Positions 49,773 to 59,026 of a DNA stretch of 64,000 nt are shown piece by piece. The position numbers and the translations under genes are program-made. Origin of the DNA: JAEVLT01 sp964484065. GTDB lineage: Bacteria; Bacillota; Bacilli; Bacillales; Cytobacillaceae. Where the stretch lies: the NCBI GenBank assembly GCA_964484065.1, contig CAZAEW010000015.1, positions 1 to 64,000 of the forward strand, in the 5' to 3' direction. Under the pieces are notes generated by a model that searched no databases, was not told the origin of the DNA, and saw only the letters and a list, made by a program, of their open reading frames with translations. The stretch's first letter is position 1; the number at the start of each line of letters is the position of its first letter.

Positions 49773-50756
49773 ATGAATTACCGCAATCTAGGGAATACCG
49801 ACTTAAAGGTAAGCGAAATTAGTTTTGGGACATGGGCAATCGGCGGCAGCTGGGGAAAAACAAATGATGAAGAGTCCATCCGAGCACTTGAGCGCGCGAT
49901 GGAGGCGGGCGTCAATTTCTTCGATACAGCTGATGTCTATGGTGACGGCCACAGTGAGCAGCTCTTAGCAAAAGTAACAAAAGGGAAAGAAGACGAAATT
50001 CATATTGCAACGAAGTTTTGCCGGGCCGGCGACATTTATGACCCGGAAACCTATTCGGAAAAAACGGTCCGCGCTTATTGCGAAAACAGCCTAAAGCGGC
50101 TGGAGAGAGAACGCATCGATCTTTATCAAATCCATTGTCCACCGCTGGAAATCATCAAGGACGGACGTGTTTTTGAAGTTCTTGACAAGCTCCAGCAGGA
50201 AGGAAAAATTCGTTACTACGGCGTCAGTGTCGAAACCGTTGAGGAAGGGCTCATAGCAATGCAAAATCCGAATGTGCGCGCCCTCCAAGTGATTTTTAAT
50301 ATCTTCCGCCAAAAACCGGTCGCTGAACTGTTTCCAACCGCGCAGGAAAAAGGTGTCGGCATCTTAGCCCGCGTCCCTCTGGCAAGCGGCTTGTTAACAG
50401 GGAAGTTTTCAAAAAATACTCAGTTTGAGTCAACCGACCACCGCAGCTTCAACCGTGACGGCCAGCAATTCAACGTCGGTGAAACATTTGCAGGCCTTGA
50501 GTTTACAAAAGGCGTTGAACTAGGCGAAAAAGTAAGATGGATTGCCGAAGGCAGAGAAAGCATGAGCCGGGCAGCTCTCAAATGGATCCTCGCCCATGAA
50601 GCCATTTCCTGTGTCATTCCTGGTTTCAAAAACGTCAAACAAGTCGAAGACAATCTTGGCGCATTAAGAGTGCCAGCGTTTTCAGCAGAAGAGTTAGCGA
50701 AGTTAAGCGATTTTTATCAAGCAGAAGTTCATCAGCATATCCGCGGTGCCTATTAA
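49773..50756 (+). CDS. Aldo/keto reductase
   Basis: A 327-residue NAD(P)H-dependent TIM-barrel reductase. It has LKVSEISFGTWAIGGSWG, the catalytic Asp and Tyr in FFDTADVYGDGHSE, Lys in HIATKFC, His in LYQIHCPP, and the cofactor end VIPGFKNVKQVEDNLGA. GAGGAGGG precedes ATG 49773; the longer frame runs into array G. It could act on a sugar imported by the upstream transporter, but has its own terminator and may be independent. Confidence 0.94.
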   Translation: MNYRNLGNTDLKVSEISFGTWAIGGSWGKTNDEESIRALERAMEAGVNFFDTADVYGDGHSEQLLAKVTKGKEDEIHIATKFCRAGDIYDPETYSEKTVRAYCENSLKRLERERIDLYQIHCPPLEIIKDGRVFEVLDKLQQEGKIRYYGVSVETVEEGLIAMQNPNVRALQVIFNIFRQKPVAELFPTAQEKGVGILARVPLASGLLTGKFSKNTQFESTDHRSFNRDGQQFNVGETFAGLEFTKGVELGEKVRWIAEGRESMSRAALKWILAHEAISCVIPGFKNVKQVEDNLGALRVPAFSAEELAKLSDFYQAEVHQHIRGAY

Positions 50757-50762
50757 AAAAAG

Positions 50763-50800
50763 AAAATCCAGCATCCCAAAGAGACGGGAGCTGGATTTTT
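50763..50800. terminator. Terminator of the aldo/keto reductase gene
   Basis: AAAATCCAGC (50763-50772) and GCTGGATTTT (50790-50799); useful in both directions for the convergent small gene. Confidence 0.92.
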
Positions 50801-50807
50801 TGCAAAT

Positions 50808-50987
50808 TTATTTTCTTTTTTTCCAAAAAATAAAAATAGCCGTAAGCACGATATAGATGAGTATGACAACAAGAGATGTTAAAATTCTTTCCTGAGCCGA
50901 ACCATCCGCCAATAACACCGGACCCAGCCCGAAGAACGTCACCCCTGCATATAAAACAATAAAAATAAGATAAATCGCAAGCTTCAT
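50808..50987 (-). CDS. Small 59-residue two-helix membrane protein
   Basis: A short gene with an ideal AGGAGGGG before ATG 50987. Two membrane helices (LAIYLIFIVLYAGVTFFGL and LTSLVVILIYIVLTAIFIF) are joined by a short polar loop, and the end is basic (WKKKRK). No family recognised. Confidence 0.75.
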   Translation of the reverse strand: MKLAIYLIFIVLYAGVTFFGLGPVLLADGSAQERILTSLVVILIYIVLTAIFIFWKKRK

Positions 50988-51066
50988 CGCATCCCCTCCT
51001 TACTTATCTTTATTTTATATGGAAATGAACATTATGAATCCGTTGACGCCATTTGTTCATAAAAAA

Positions 51067-51087
51067 ACCAGCCTAAGCAAAAGGCTG
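51067..51087 (-). terminator. Terminator of the zinc-ribbon operon
   Basis: CCAGCC and GGCTGG form a stem; the minus strand continues with six T. Confidence 0.85.
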
Positions 51088-51102
51088 GCTGGATAAATCA
51101 TT

Positions 51103-52695
51103 TTAATAGTCTTCACTTGTATCTGACGAAGAAATCTCTTTAGTGCTGTCGAGAGTCGAGACTTTTAAGCCGGATTCATCACCTACAAGGCTGTAGACTG
51201 ATTCAAAGGTTTTATACTTTGAAGTACCGTCTTCGTAATAAATCTCATATTCTTCTCTCGTCTTCACTTGGTAACCGGTATCCGTACTATCGACATTTAA
51301 GATGGTTAAGTCATAGAAATCCTCTGTAATGCCTTTTGAAGCAAGATAACCGATATAATTTTTCGATTCGTTATATTGTTTTCCATTCGGGTCAAGATAC
51401 GATTCAACCAAAGCGAAATCCCGCGCATTGATGGCATAAACAGATTCAGATAAATAGTCCCTCATAAACGATTCCATTTTTTGTTGAGGGGTATCATAGG
51501 AACTGCCGTATTGATTTAAAGCATCATGGGCAGCCTGCTTCGCAGCAGCTTGTCTTTGTTCATCCGCAATTTCCTTGAATTCCAAATAGACTTCGCCGTC
51601 ACCGGTAATTTTCACCGGTGCACTTTTAATCGGACCGCCGTCCCGATTTAATACAGCATATAACTCAACCGAGCCATCAATTGGCACAGGGCCGAATGTA
51701 TCAACATCCCCGACTTTTTTACCGGTGTTTTTGCCGTTTGCGTAAATTTCAGCACCGTCCCCATTGGAATAAATCGAAACAAAATGCCCTTTTAAATTTA
51801 CTTTTGTTGTCACCATATTATTTTCGGCTTCGGTAAAATCTACCTTCTTTTGTGCATTTAGGGATAAATATTCATTTTTAAAAACTGCTTTAAGGGAATA
51901 ATCTCCCGGCAGATATTTCCCGACTGTAACGGTGTCCTTGCTGCTTTTAATAGTTTTTGCTTTCTTGCCATTAAAATAAATATCGGTATTGTCGGCATTT
52001 GTTTCCGCTTTAATGGTAAAAGGATAAACGTTAATCACATATTGCTGATAGATTCCCAGCAATTTGGATCCTTTTTCTAGCATCAACAGATTGTTGCTGC
52101 TATCATCTGCGACGGGGACTGCCTTTTTATAGGCATTGATATCAGCAGCGTTCTTTTTCAAATCATCGACGATCAAATTGATATTTTTATCGTTCGTTAA
52201 AAAGGTGACATAGGCAGCTAAATCCTTATCGGAAAGATCAAGCTTGTTTCCGTTTTGCACCAAAATTTTTCTTAACGTGCTGTAGTCTTTCGTTTTAACC
52301 GCTTGTTGGAATTGCGCAATGGTTTTCTCTGGTTTAAATGCATTCGACAGATAGGTATGTGCACCAAACAGAGCAATTACAAGCACAACAGCTGCGACGA
52401 TGGCAATCTTCATAGGAGTTGAAATGGCAGCATTTTTAACAGTACCGCTTCTTGTTTGTCCACTGGTAATCGGGTTAGAACTCTGACCATTATTTTGACT
52501 TACTCCTGCTCCTAACTCAGGTGCAGCATCTGTTCCCTCTTTTTTAGTTAAACTCGGTCCTAAACTTGGTACTGGGCTAGTCCTGGTGACAGGACTCGAA
52601 CTAGGTTCTTGTTGCTGAATGATTTTCGCACCGCAATTTTTACAAAAGGCTTGCTGCGGCTGAACCGGTTCTCCGCAATTTTGACATACTTCCAT
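51103..52695 (-). CDS. TcaA/YvbJ-like zinc-ribbon membrane protein
   Basis: A 530-residue protein with an N-terminal zinc ribbon (CQNCGEPVQPQQAFCKNCG), a low-complexity linker, one membrane helix (residues about 92-112, IAIVAAVVLVIALFG) and a large extracellular part of TcaA-like domains (AQFQQAVKTKDYSTLRKIL, YFNGKKAKTIKSSKDTVTVG, GAEIYANGKNTGKK) ending in an NTF2-like segment. TcaA in S. aureus affects glycopeptide susceptibility and cell wall. It is the third gene of an operon of zinc-ribbon proteins. Confidence 0.88.
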   Translation of the reverse strand: MEVCQNCGEPVQPQQAFCKNCGAKIIQQQEPSSSPVTRTSPVPSLGPSLTKKEGTDAAPELGAGVSQNNGQSSNPITSGQTRSGTVKNAAISTPMKIAIVAAVVLVIALFGAHTYLSNAFKPEKTIAQFQQAVKTKDYSTLRKILVQNGNKLDLSDKDLAAYVTFLTNDKNINLIVDDLKKNAADINAYKKAVPVADDSSNNLLMLEKGSKLLGIYQQYVINVYPFTIKAETNADNTDIYFNGKKAKTIKSSKDTVTVGKYLPGDYSLKAVFKNEYLSLNAQKKVDFTEAENNMVTTKVNLKGHFVSIYSNGDGAEIYANGKNTGKKVGDVDTFGPVPIDGSVELYAVLNRDGGPIKSAPVKITGDGEVYLEFKEIADEQRQAAAKQAAHDALNQYGSSYDTPQQKMESFMRDYLSESVYAINARDFALVESYLDPNGKQYNESKNYIGYLASKGITEDFYDLTILNVDSTDTGYQVKTREEYEIYYEDGTSKYKTFESVYSLVGDESGLKVSTLDSTKEISSSDTSEDY

Positions 52696-52707
52696 TTTTC
52701 ATTCTCC

Positions 52708-54336
52708 TTATTGGTTAGCTTTCAGCTTTGGAATCCAGGAACCCAGATAAGCAAATACGAAAGAAAAAATCAGGCTGCTAAAAAAGGTAAGCATTGGACC
52801 AAAGCCAAGACTCATGGTCATTTTCGGAATATCGCCGACTCCGCTTCCGCCAAAGTTAAATCCGATGTCTGAAATAGCGGCAACCCCGGACATAATAAGG
52901 GCGTAAACCACACTAAAAATAACAAGATTTTTGATTAAACCTGGCTGTTTGGCAATCCGGAAGCCAGTCCAAATAAATAAAGCAATAGGAATGATCAGTC
53001 CAAATTTTAAATACATTTCAAGATCCGTACTTGATAACGCCATCTGCATGTATGAAACTGATTCCTGTGCACCTCCTGTTCCTTTTAAGCCGGAAAAAAT
53101 ACCGTAAGAAATGGAGCCCTTATCCGCAATAGTTTCCGCATCCAATGCGAAAGTCAGCGGTGCAAAATGGAGCAGGTTCCAAACGTAGCTTGCTAACTGA
53201 ACAGATAAAGTAGCAATTGCTCCTGTTGTCTTATCAAGCATATCAGCATATGCGGAGCCCAGAAGACTAGCTCCTATATCTTCTTTAAACTCTGAAAATT
53301 TACTAGTTAAATAGATGAAAAAACCGATAAAAAGGACAAATGAACCGACAAAAGGTACGATAATAGCCTGGTTAATGGCACGGCCGGAAGGAAGCCATTC
53401 TTCGAGATGTCCGGTAGCTTTTTTAAAATTAATAGAAAATAAGATTCCAAGACCGCTGAATAAAAATCCAAACAGTAAAGTCATAAAGAAAGTTTTTATT
53501 GCTGAATAGTTGGTATTAATATCAAGTGTAAAATTTCCGATCCCGGCATCTACACTGGTATGGAACGAATATCCAGCGAAAAACGAGACGATGGTAAAAA
53601 AGATGGAATAAAGAAGGGCAATTCCTGCAGCATCATAGAAGCGCTCAGAAAAACTTCTTCTTTGGTTAAGGCGCCCTGATAAGATGCCTGCTGCCAGAAG
53701 TCCAATAAACGGAATGAACAAATAAATGAGAAAACCATTTTTAATTAAGGCATCCGCGTTAACACTGCCGCTGATCATACTTACTGCGCCGCCTGCTTTA
53801 AAAGCAATATCAGGGTTTTGCAGGTTGCAAGTCATAAGAAGGTCGCTGATTCCGAAGAATTTTCCCGCTTTTAGAAGGTCATTCGCTTCCGGACCTAAAT
53901 CACTCAAATTGTAATCTGAATTTTTTAATGCATAGTTTAACATATCATTGTATGCTTTTTCTGATGATTTCATCATCGCAAAAGAGAATACAAAGACGAC
54001 AAGAATCGCTAACAGTGCCGGTAAGATTGCTTTTTTTATGTACTCAAGCCGAAAGGCAGGCAGTTTAGCAGAACTCGTTCCGGAAGCTGAAGGAGCAGCA
54101 AACGTGCCGGTAAGTTTGGGAGCGAAGGTTTTTTCGCGGCTGTATTGAATTAAGCTTTCACCGCAGTTTTGACAATAGTTTGCCAAGGAAGGTGCCTTTG
54201 CGCCGCAGCTTGAACAAAACGCCGTATTTCTTTCTTTTCCCCGATATTTTAGCGGGATGCTTTTTAAAGGGGCGCCATCATTCACACAGTAGTTGGCCGT
54301 TGATGGATTTTCGGTACCACAGCTTTTACAATACAT
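52708..54336 (-). CDS. Polytopic membrane protein with two zinc ribbons
   Basis: A 542-residue protein. The N-terminus has two ribbons (CKSCGTENPSTANYC, with the fourth Cys replaced in VNDG, and CSSCGAKAPSLANYCQNCG). About eight to ten membrane helices follow, with polar loops rich in Ser/Gly. GGAGGGG precedes ATG 54336, 12 bp after the stop of the upstream gene. The first ribbon lacks one cysteine and may not bind zinc. No named family recognised; operon context suggests a complex with the TcaA-like protein. Confidence 0.8.
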   Translation of the reverse strand: MYCKSCGTENPSTANYCVNDGAPLKSIPLKYRGKERNTAFCSSCGAKAPSLANYCQNCGESLIQYSREKTFAPKLTGTFAAPSASGTSSAKLPAFRLEYIKKAILPALLAILVVFVFSFAMMKSSEKAYNDMLNYALKNSDYNLSDLGPEANDLLKAGKFFGISDLLMTCNLQNPDIAFKAGGAVSMISGSVNADALIKNGFLIYLFIPFIGLLAAGILSGRLNQRRSFSERFYDAAGIALLYSIFFTIVSFFAGYSFHTSVDAGIGNFTLDINTNYSAIKTFFMTLLFGFLFSGLGILFSINFKKATGHLEEWLPSGRAINQAIIVPFVGSFVLFIGFFIYLTSKFSEFKEDIGASLLGSAYADMLDKTTGAIATLSVQLASYVWNLLHFAPLTFALDAETIADKGSISYGIFSGLKGTGGAQESVSYMQMALSSTDLEMYLKFGLIIPIALFIWTGFRIAKQPGLIKNLVIFSVVYALIMSGVAAISDIGFNFGGSGVGDIPKMTMSLGFGPMLTFFSSLIFSFVFAYLGSWIPKLKANQ

Positions 54337-54348
54337 TTCTTTCCCCTC

Positions 54349-54840
54349 CTATAAAACCTGGCGGCTTCCACAGCAAGGGCAGAAATTTGCTGTTGCAGGA
54401 ATCTGTTCTTCACAAGCAGGGCATACGGCCATTTGAGATGGATCGCTTTGCACTGTTTTATCCTCTTGCGGAGATCCGCAGGAACCGCAAAACTTATCTC
54501 CGTTTTCGATTACAGCACCGCATTGTGAGCAGGTTTGGGTTGCCGTTTTTTGGCTCAGGTCTTCCAATGCATTTTGAAACCTAAAGATTTTTCGATCCAA
54601 TTCCGCAATAGTAAGAAAATATTCACGAAGCTGATTGTCTTGAAGCTCGCCTGTGCGGATTTTTCGATAGGCATCCTCTCCTAATTTTAAGAGGAGATCG
54701 CTTCTCGATTCTGAGAGTTCTTGGATCTCCTTTTTATATTGGCTGATTTCTTGTGCCGTTTGCAGCTTTTGTTTTCCTTGCTGCAGGGAATCCTGGATTT
54801 TATTTAATCCGCCCCCAAGTCTTGTTTGTAAGTCACTCAT
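54349..54840 (-). CDS. Coiled-coil protein with two C-terminal zinc ribbons
   Basis: A 163-residue soluble protein. Residues 1-90 form long helices (LNKIQDSLQQGKQKLQTAQE, YKKEIQELSESRSDLLLKLG). Residues about 100-120 and 138-160 are zinc ribbons (CSQCGAVIENGDKFCGSCG and CPACEEQIPATANFCPCCG). It is first in the operon and has TTCCTCC-complement ribosome site before ATG 54840. It may be a cytoplasmic adaptor for the two membrane proteins; this is inferred. Confidence 0.82.
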   Translation of the reverse strand: MSDLQTRLGGGLNKIQDSLQQGKQKLQTAQEISQYKKEIQELSESRSDLLLKLGEDAYRKIRTGELQDNQLREYFLTIAELDRKIFRFQNALEDLSQKTATQTCSQCGAVIENGDKFCGSCGSPQEDKTVQSDPSQMAVCPACEEQIPATANFCPCCGSRQVL

Positions 54841-55035
54841 TCAACTTCCTCCTATAATTATAAAAAAATGGCAGACCTTTACTATAAATTTACCACAAAT
54901 TTAGGAACACGAAATGATAAAATATAATATTTTTGAATAATTTTCTAAGGCATTTATTGGAAAGCGAATCAGTGATTCAAATAACATTTCTGGGATATTC
55001 TTCAATGGGTTTGTTAAGTTTCAGGTATAAAAAAA

Positions 55036-55070
55036 GGAAATCTCAAATTTGGTAAATCTATGAGATTTCC
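55036..55070 (-). terminator. Terminator of tagA
   Basis: GGAAATCTCA (55036-55045) and TGAGATTTCC (55061-55070) are perfectly complementary; minus strand continues with seven T. Confidence 0.92.
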
Positions 55071-55117
55071 TCTTTCATTTTCTGCATGTTTTTTCTTTTA
55101 TAAAAATGATACTTAAC

Positions 55118-55873
55118 TTAGTTTTGCTTTCCCCTAACGTGAAGAAGGATCCGAAATTTTAGTTGAATGACCCGCCTTAAGAAAATCGGAATAGCTGCGA
55201 GCCTTTTGACTCTTGCCGGCTGCTTAATGGCGCGGTAAAGCCACTCAATGTTAAGAGTACGCCAAATCTTTGGGGCCCGCTTTTCCACTCCTGCCCAGAC
55301 ATTTAGGCTCCCGCCTACACCAATAAAGACACCCTTCTGCAGATGAGGAAGATTTTTTGATATCCATTTTTCCTGTTTAGGAAAACCGAGTCCTACAAAC
55401 ACAATATCCGGATTTTTCTTTTTTATTTCCTCGACAATACTGTCGTCGTCCTTACTAAAATAACCATGATGGAAACCTGCAAGTTTAATAAAAGGATATT
55501 TTTTTTGTATATTGGCAGCTGCAAACTCGATGATATTTGGCTTAGTGCCAAGTAAATAGATTCGTAACTTTCTCTTATTCGCGATCTGCAAAAGCCTTTC
55601 CATGAGATCAAAGCCTGCCAGCCTGCCTTGAAGAGGATTTTCTAATATTTTAGAAGCTAAAATGATTCCGACTCCATCAGGGATCACATAATTGGCCTTT
55701 TTTAGGATCATTTTATAAGAGGGGTGTGCGTGGGCGTATGTAAGAATCTCCGGATTCGCCGTTACAATGAATGTTTTAATTTCATTTATCAGTCGGTGCT
55801 CTAGTTCATTTCCTAGTTCATCCATACTATTACTTACAAAATCGTACCCCAGCACTTCTTTAAAATTGAGCAT
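55118..55873 (-). CDS. tagA: WecG/TagA/CpsF family glycosyltransferase
   Basis: A 251-residue GT26 enzyme that adds N-acetylmannosamine to the undecaprenyl-PP-GlcNAc primer in wall teichoic acid synthesis. Motifs: FIVTANPEILTYAHAHPSY, VIPDGVGIILASKIL, RLAGFDLMERLL, IYLLGTKPNIIEFAAAN, PDIVFVGLGFPKQEKWI and GVFIGVGGSLNVWAG. The catalytic Asp in PDGVGI is present. AGGAGTG precedes ATG 55873. It diverges from tagD, as in B. subtilis. Confidence 0.95.
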   Translation of the reverse strand: MLNFKEVLGYDFVSNSMDELGNELEHRLINEIKTFIVTANPEILTYAHAHPSYKMILKKANYVIPDGVGIILASKILENPLQGRLAGFDLMERLLQIANKRKLRIYLLGTKPNIIEFAAANIQKKYPFIKLAGFHHGYFSKDDDSIVEEIKKKNPDIVFVGLGFPKQEKWISKNLPHLQKGVFIGVGGSLNVWAGVEKRAPKIWRTLNIEWLYRAIKQPARVKRLAAIPIFLRRVIQLKFRILLHVRGKQN

Positions 55874-56148
55874 TTTGATTGCACTCCTAAAAAGTTAAAA
55901 GGTCCATAAGTCCTATTGTGTTAAAAAACCGCAAGGTGTCCGCCTAAAATTCCTATAAATTTGAATATTCAAATCAAGAGGACTAGTTAATTTTTAAAGA
56001 ATAATAATAAAAAATTGGAAATAGGATTTAATACACATAGGAAATCAGGACTTTATAACCTAATTTTAACAATTTACTGGAAACAATTAAGTATATTTGA
56101 TTATTATTTCCAGAATTGTATATTATTTTACAATTTTATTATATAATT

Positions 56149-56176
56149 GTAAATGTTTTGTAAAGGGTTTGTAAAC
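56149..56176 (-). promoter_or_regulatory. Three PhoP half-sites at 11-bp spacing
   Basis: TGTAAA at 56149, 56160 and 56171 reads as TTTACA on the minus strand, repeated at exact 11-bp steps. This is the PhoP box pattern. A further TTTACA lies at 56128 on the plus strand. The location, between tagA and tagD, is where PhoP acts in B. subtilis. Confidence 0.75.
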
Positions 56177-56213
56177 CTATCAAATGGTAATTTTGGAATA
56201 AGGGTGAAGAATT

Positions 56214-56612
56214 GTGAAAAAGGTACTAACCTACGGAACTTTTGATTTGTTGCATTGGGGGCACATCAATCTTTTAAAAAGAGCCAGGGAATTAGGAGAT
56301 CATCTCACAGTAGCTTTATCAACGGATGAATTTAATGCCATTAAAAAAAAGAGATCCTATTATAGCTATGAAAATAGAAAAATTATGCTTGAATCGATTC
56401 GATTTGTCGATAAAGTCATACCGGAAAAAGGCTGGGACCAAAAGATAAAGGATGTAATAGATCAAGAGATTGATATTTTTGTCATGGGGGATGACTGGAA
56501 AGGGCATTTTGATTTCCTGAAGGAATATTGTCAAGTGGTGTATCTGCCCAGAACTCTTGGTGTCTCAACGACAACGATTAAAACGGATTTATCTTCTTTG
56601 TTAAATGCTTAA
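56214..56612 (+). CDS. tagD: Glycerol-3-phosphate cytidylyltransferase
   Basis: A 132-residue enzyme that makes CDP-glycerol from CTP and glycerol-3-phosphate, the activated unit for teichoic acid. Motifs: GTFDLLHWGHINLLKRA (HxGH), AIKKKRSYYSYENRKIML, and the RTxGVSTTTIK end. The start is GTG 56214 with AAGGGTG nearby. tagB-like overlaps its end by 8 bp. Confidence 0.97.
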   Translation: MKKVLTYGTFDLLHWGHINLLKRARELGDHLTVALSTDEFNAIKKKRSYYSYENRKIMLESIRFVDKVIPEKGWDQKIKDVIDQEIDIFVMGDDWKGHFDFLKEYCQVVYLPRTLGVSTTTIKTDLSSLLNA

Positions 56613-57792
56613 AGAGCTATTCATATCCGCTTATCTGCAGCTATTTCGAATCTTGTTCAATCTATACGGGTTACTGCCTCAAAAAAACAAGATTGTCATC
56701 ATTGCGTCGTTTGCAGAGAATGCCCTCTTTTTGCACAGGGAATTGGCAAGTCAAAAGTCTCAGATGAAAATCATCATTTTATGCAGTAAGCGAACTCTTT
56801 ATAAGGAATTTAAAAGAAAATTGCCGGACACCAGCATTATTCCATTCCAAATTTTTCGTTTTCTTTACTGGTGTAAATCCATTTATCATCTGTCTACATC
56901 CAAATGTGTTGTCATTGATAATTATTATGCATTTTTATCCGTTATCAAGTTTCGGAAAAATGTTGAATGTATCCAAATATGGCACGCTGCCGGGACTTTA
57001 AAACATTTTGGGCTGCAAGATAAGTCCACTTTGTATAGGGGCAAAGCGGCTAATCGAAGATTCAGACGTGTGTATGGCAAATTCGATAAAGTTGTAGTTG
57101 GCTCAGAGGGAATGGTCCATGTATTTAAGGAGGCATTTCATATAAAGCCGGAAAATATATTGAGGACTGGAATTCCGAGAACTGATTTTTTCTATCAAAC
57201 AGAATTTCACCAAACGATCATATCGGAATACGAATTGAAATTTCCCGGGATGAAAGAGAAAAAGCTGATTCTCTACGCCCCAACATTTCGAGACAGCCAA
57301 CTGAAAAATTATCAAATTCAACTTGATATTGAGAAAATGCATCAGAAATTGGGTTCTGGCTATATATTATTGATTAAATTGCATCCTGCAGTGAAAGCAG
57401 CATTCCATTATCAAGATTTATATCCCGGTTTTGTTTTTGATGTTTCTTCCTATTCAGGAATCAATGAACTTTTGGTGATAGCTGATTTTTTAATAACAGA
57501 CTATTCATCGATACCGTTTGAATTTGCCTTGCTGAATAAGCCAATGATCTTCTTTCCATATGATCTCCAACATTACCAAGCGGAAAGGGGAATCATTGAT
57601 GGCTACATGAATGAGGTTCCCGGTCCTGTGGTATTCCAAACAGAGGATATCATTCAGTTGATTTTAAAAAATGAGTTTGATTTAGAACGGGTTTGTGAAT
57701 TCTCGAACAAGTGGAATGAATATTCGAAAGGGCAATCTTCCAAAAGCCTTGCGGTTTACATTTTAAACCAGTTATCAGAGGGTTTCTCCTGA
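56605..57792 (+). CDS. TagB-like CDP-glycerol glycerophosphotransferase
   Basis: A 395-residue enzyme of the TagB/TagF family. The N-terminal half has a Rossmann fold (IVIIASFAENALFLHREL) and the active-site IQIWHAAGTLKHFG. The C-terminal half has LYAPTFRD, LIKLHPAV, and the polymerase-type DFLITDYSSIPFEFALL. The WHAAG form fits the priming enzyme TagB better than TagF, which would add the first glycerol phosphate to the disaccharide. ATG 56605 overlaps the tagD stop by 8 bp, so translation is coupled. Whether it primes or extends is unproven. Confidence 0.88.
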   Translation: MLKELFISAYLQLFRILFNLYGLLPQKNKIVIIASFAENALFLHRELASQKSQMKIIILCSKRTLYKEFKRKLPDTSIIPFQIFRFLYWCKSIYHLSTSKCVVIDNYYAFLSVIKFRKNVECIQIWHAAGTLKHFGLQDKSTLYRGKAANRRFRRVYGKFDKVVVGSEGMVHVFKEAFHIKPENILRTGIPRTDFFYQTEFHQTIISEYELKFPGMKEKKLILYAPTFRDSQLKNYQIQLDIEKMHQKLGSGYILLIKLHPAVKAAFHYQDLYPGFVFDVSSYSGINELLVIADFLITDYSSIPFEFALLNKPMIFFPYDLQHYQAERGIIDGYMNEVPGPVVFQTEDIIQLILKNEFDLERVCEFSNKWNEYSKGQSSKSLAVYILNQLSEGFS

Positions 57793-57826
57793 GGAATGCA
57801 GCAAGACTTTTAAGGGGGGACTTAAA

Positions 57827-59026
57827 TTGAGTAACTTTTTTAATGCAATATTGAAAACTTCATTAGTGCGATTCTACCAATTTTTGTTTAATATGATGGG
57901 GTTTTTGCCAGTAAAAAAAAAGCTGGTCATTTTTGAAAGTTTTTTAGGAAAACAGTACAGCTGTAACCCTAGGGCCATATATGAATACTTGTCCGAGCAT
58001 CATCCGGAATTTCAATTACTTTGGAGTGTAGATAAGAACTATAAACAAAGATTTGAAGGTTTGGATCTCCCTTTTGTATACCGTTTTTCTCTGAAGTGGC
58101 TATTCTTGGTTCCGAGAGCTGAATATTGGGTGACTAACAGCAGAATGCCTAACTGGATTCGAAAACCAAAACATACTGTTTATCTGCAGACATGGCACGG
58201 AACACCCTTAAAAAAGCTGGCGGCTGATATAGAAGAAGTTCATATGCCGGGGACGAATACCGAGATCTATAAAGAGAACTTTTATAAAGAAGCTAGGAAC
58301 TGGGATTTTTTAATTTCTCCTAATTCCTATTCAACTGGAATTTTTCAAAAAGCCTTTCACTATCAAAATAAAATCCTTGAGACAGGATATCCGCGAAATG
58401 ACTTTCTTATTAACCAAAATAATAAGGACAGGATTAACAGCATCAAGAGGATAATGGGAATCCCGTTAAATAAAAAGGTCATTTTGTATGCACCTACGTG
58501 GCGTGATGATGAATATTTTTCTAAAGGACGATATAAATTTACGATCAAAATGGATTTGAAACAGCTGCAAAAAGAGCTTGGAGAGGATTATGTTCTTCTC
58601 CTCAGAATGCACTATTTGATTGCGAATCAGTTGGATGTGTCGGATTATTCCGGGTTTGTATATGACGCATCGAATCATCATGATATTCGTGAATTATATT
58701 TAATTAGTGATCTTCTAATTACCGATTATTCGTCGGTTTTTTTCGATTATATGTGCCTGAAACGTCCAATCATCTTTTATACATATGATATTGAAAGCTA
58801 TCGGGATCAATTACGAGGATTTTATTTTGATTTTGAAAAAGAAGCACCCGGGCCGTTGGTGAAGTCAACAGGGGATTTGATCGACGCAATTAAGCAGTTG
58901 GAATCCTCAGAATCTGCTTTTATAGATTCTTACCTCAACTTTCATAGGAAGTTCTGCCATCTTGAGAACGGCATTTCCGCTGAGAGGGTGGTAAAAAGTG
59001 TGTTTAGAGAAAGGACCGCAAAATGA
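57827..59026 (+). CDS. CDP-glycerol glycerophosphotransferase, TagF-like
   Basis: A 399-residue transferase that should extend the poly(glycerol phosphate) chain. Key motifs: LQTWHGTPLKKLAAD (catalytic His), ILYAPTWRDDEYF, LLLRMHYLI, and LITDYSSVFFDYMCL. A hydrophobic N-terminal helix may aid membrane contact. TTG 57827 follows AAGGGGGG. Its length corresponds to the catalytic half of TagF, so it may act as a shorter polymerase or as an oligomer primase. ATG of tagG overlaps the stop codon. Confidence 0.9.
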   Translation: MSNFFNAILKTSLVRFYQFLFNMMGFLPVKKKLVIFESFLGKQYSCNPRAIYEYLSEHHPEFQLLWSVDKNYKQRFEGLDLPFVYRFSLKWLFLVPRAEYWVTNSRMPNWIRKPKHTVYLQTWHGTPLKKLAADIEEVHMPGTNTEIYKENFYKEARNWDFLISPNSYSTGIFQKAFHYQNKILETGYPRNDFLINQNNKDRINSIKRIMGIPLNKKVILYAPTWRDDEYFSKGRYKFTIKMDLKQLQKELGEDYVLLLRMHYLIANQLDVSDYSGFVYDASNHHDIRELYLISDLLITDYSSVFFDYMCLKRPIIFYTYDIESYRDQLRGFYFDFEKEAPGPLVKSTGDLIDAIKQLESSESAFIDSYLNFHRKFCHLENGISAERVVKSVFRERTAK

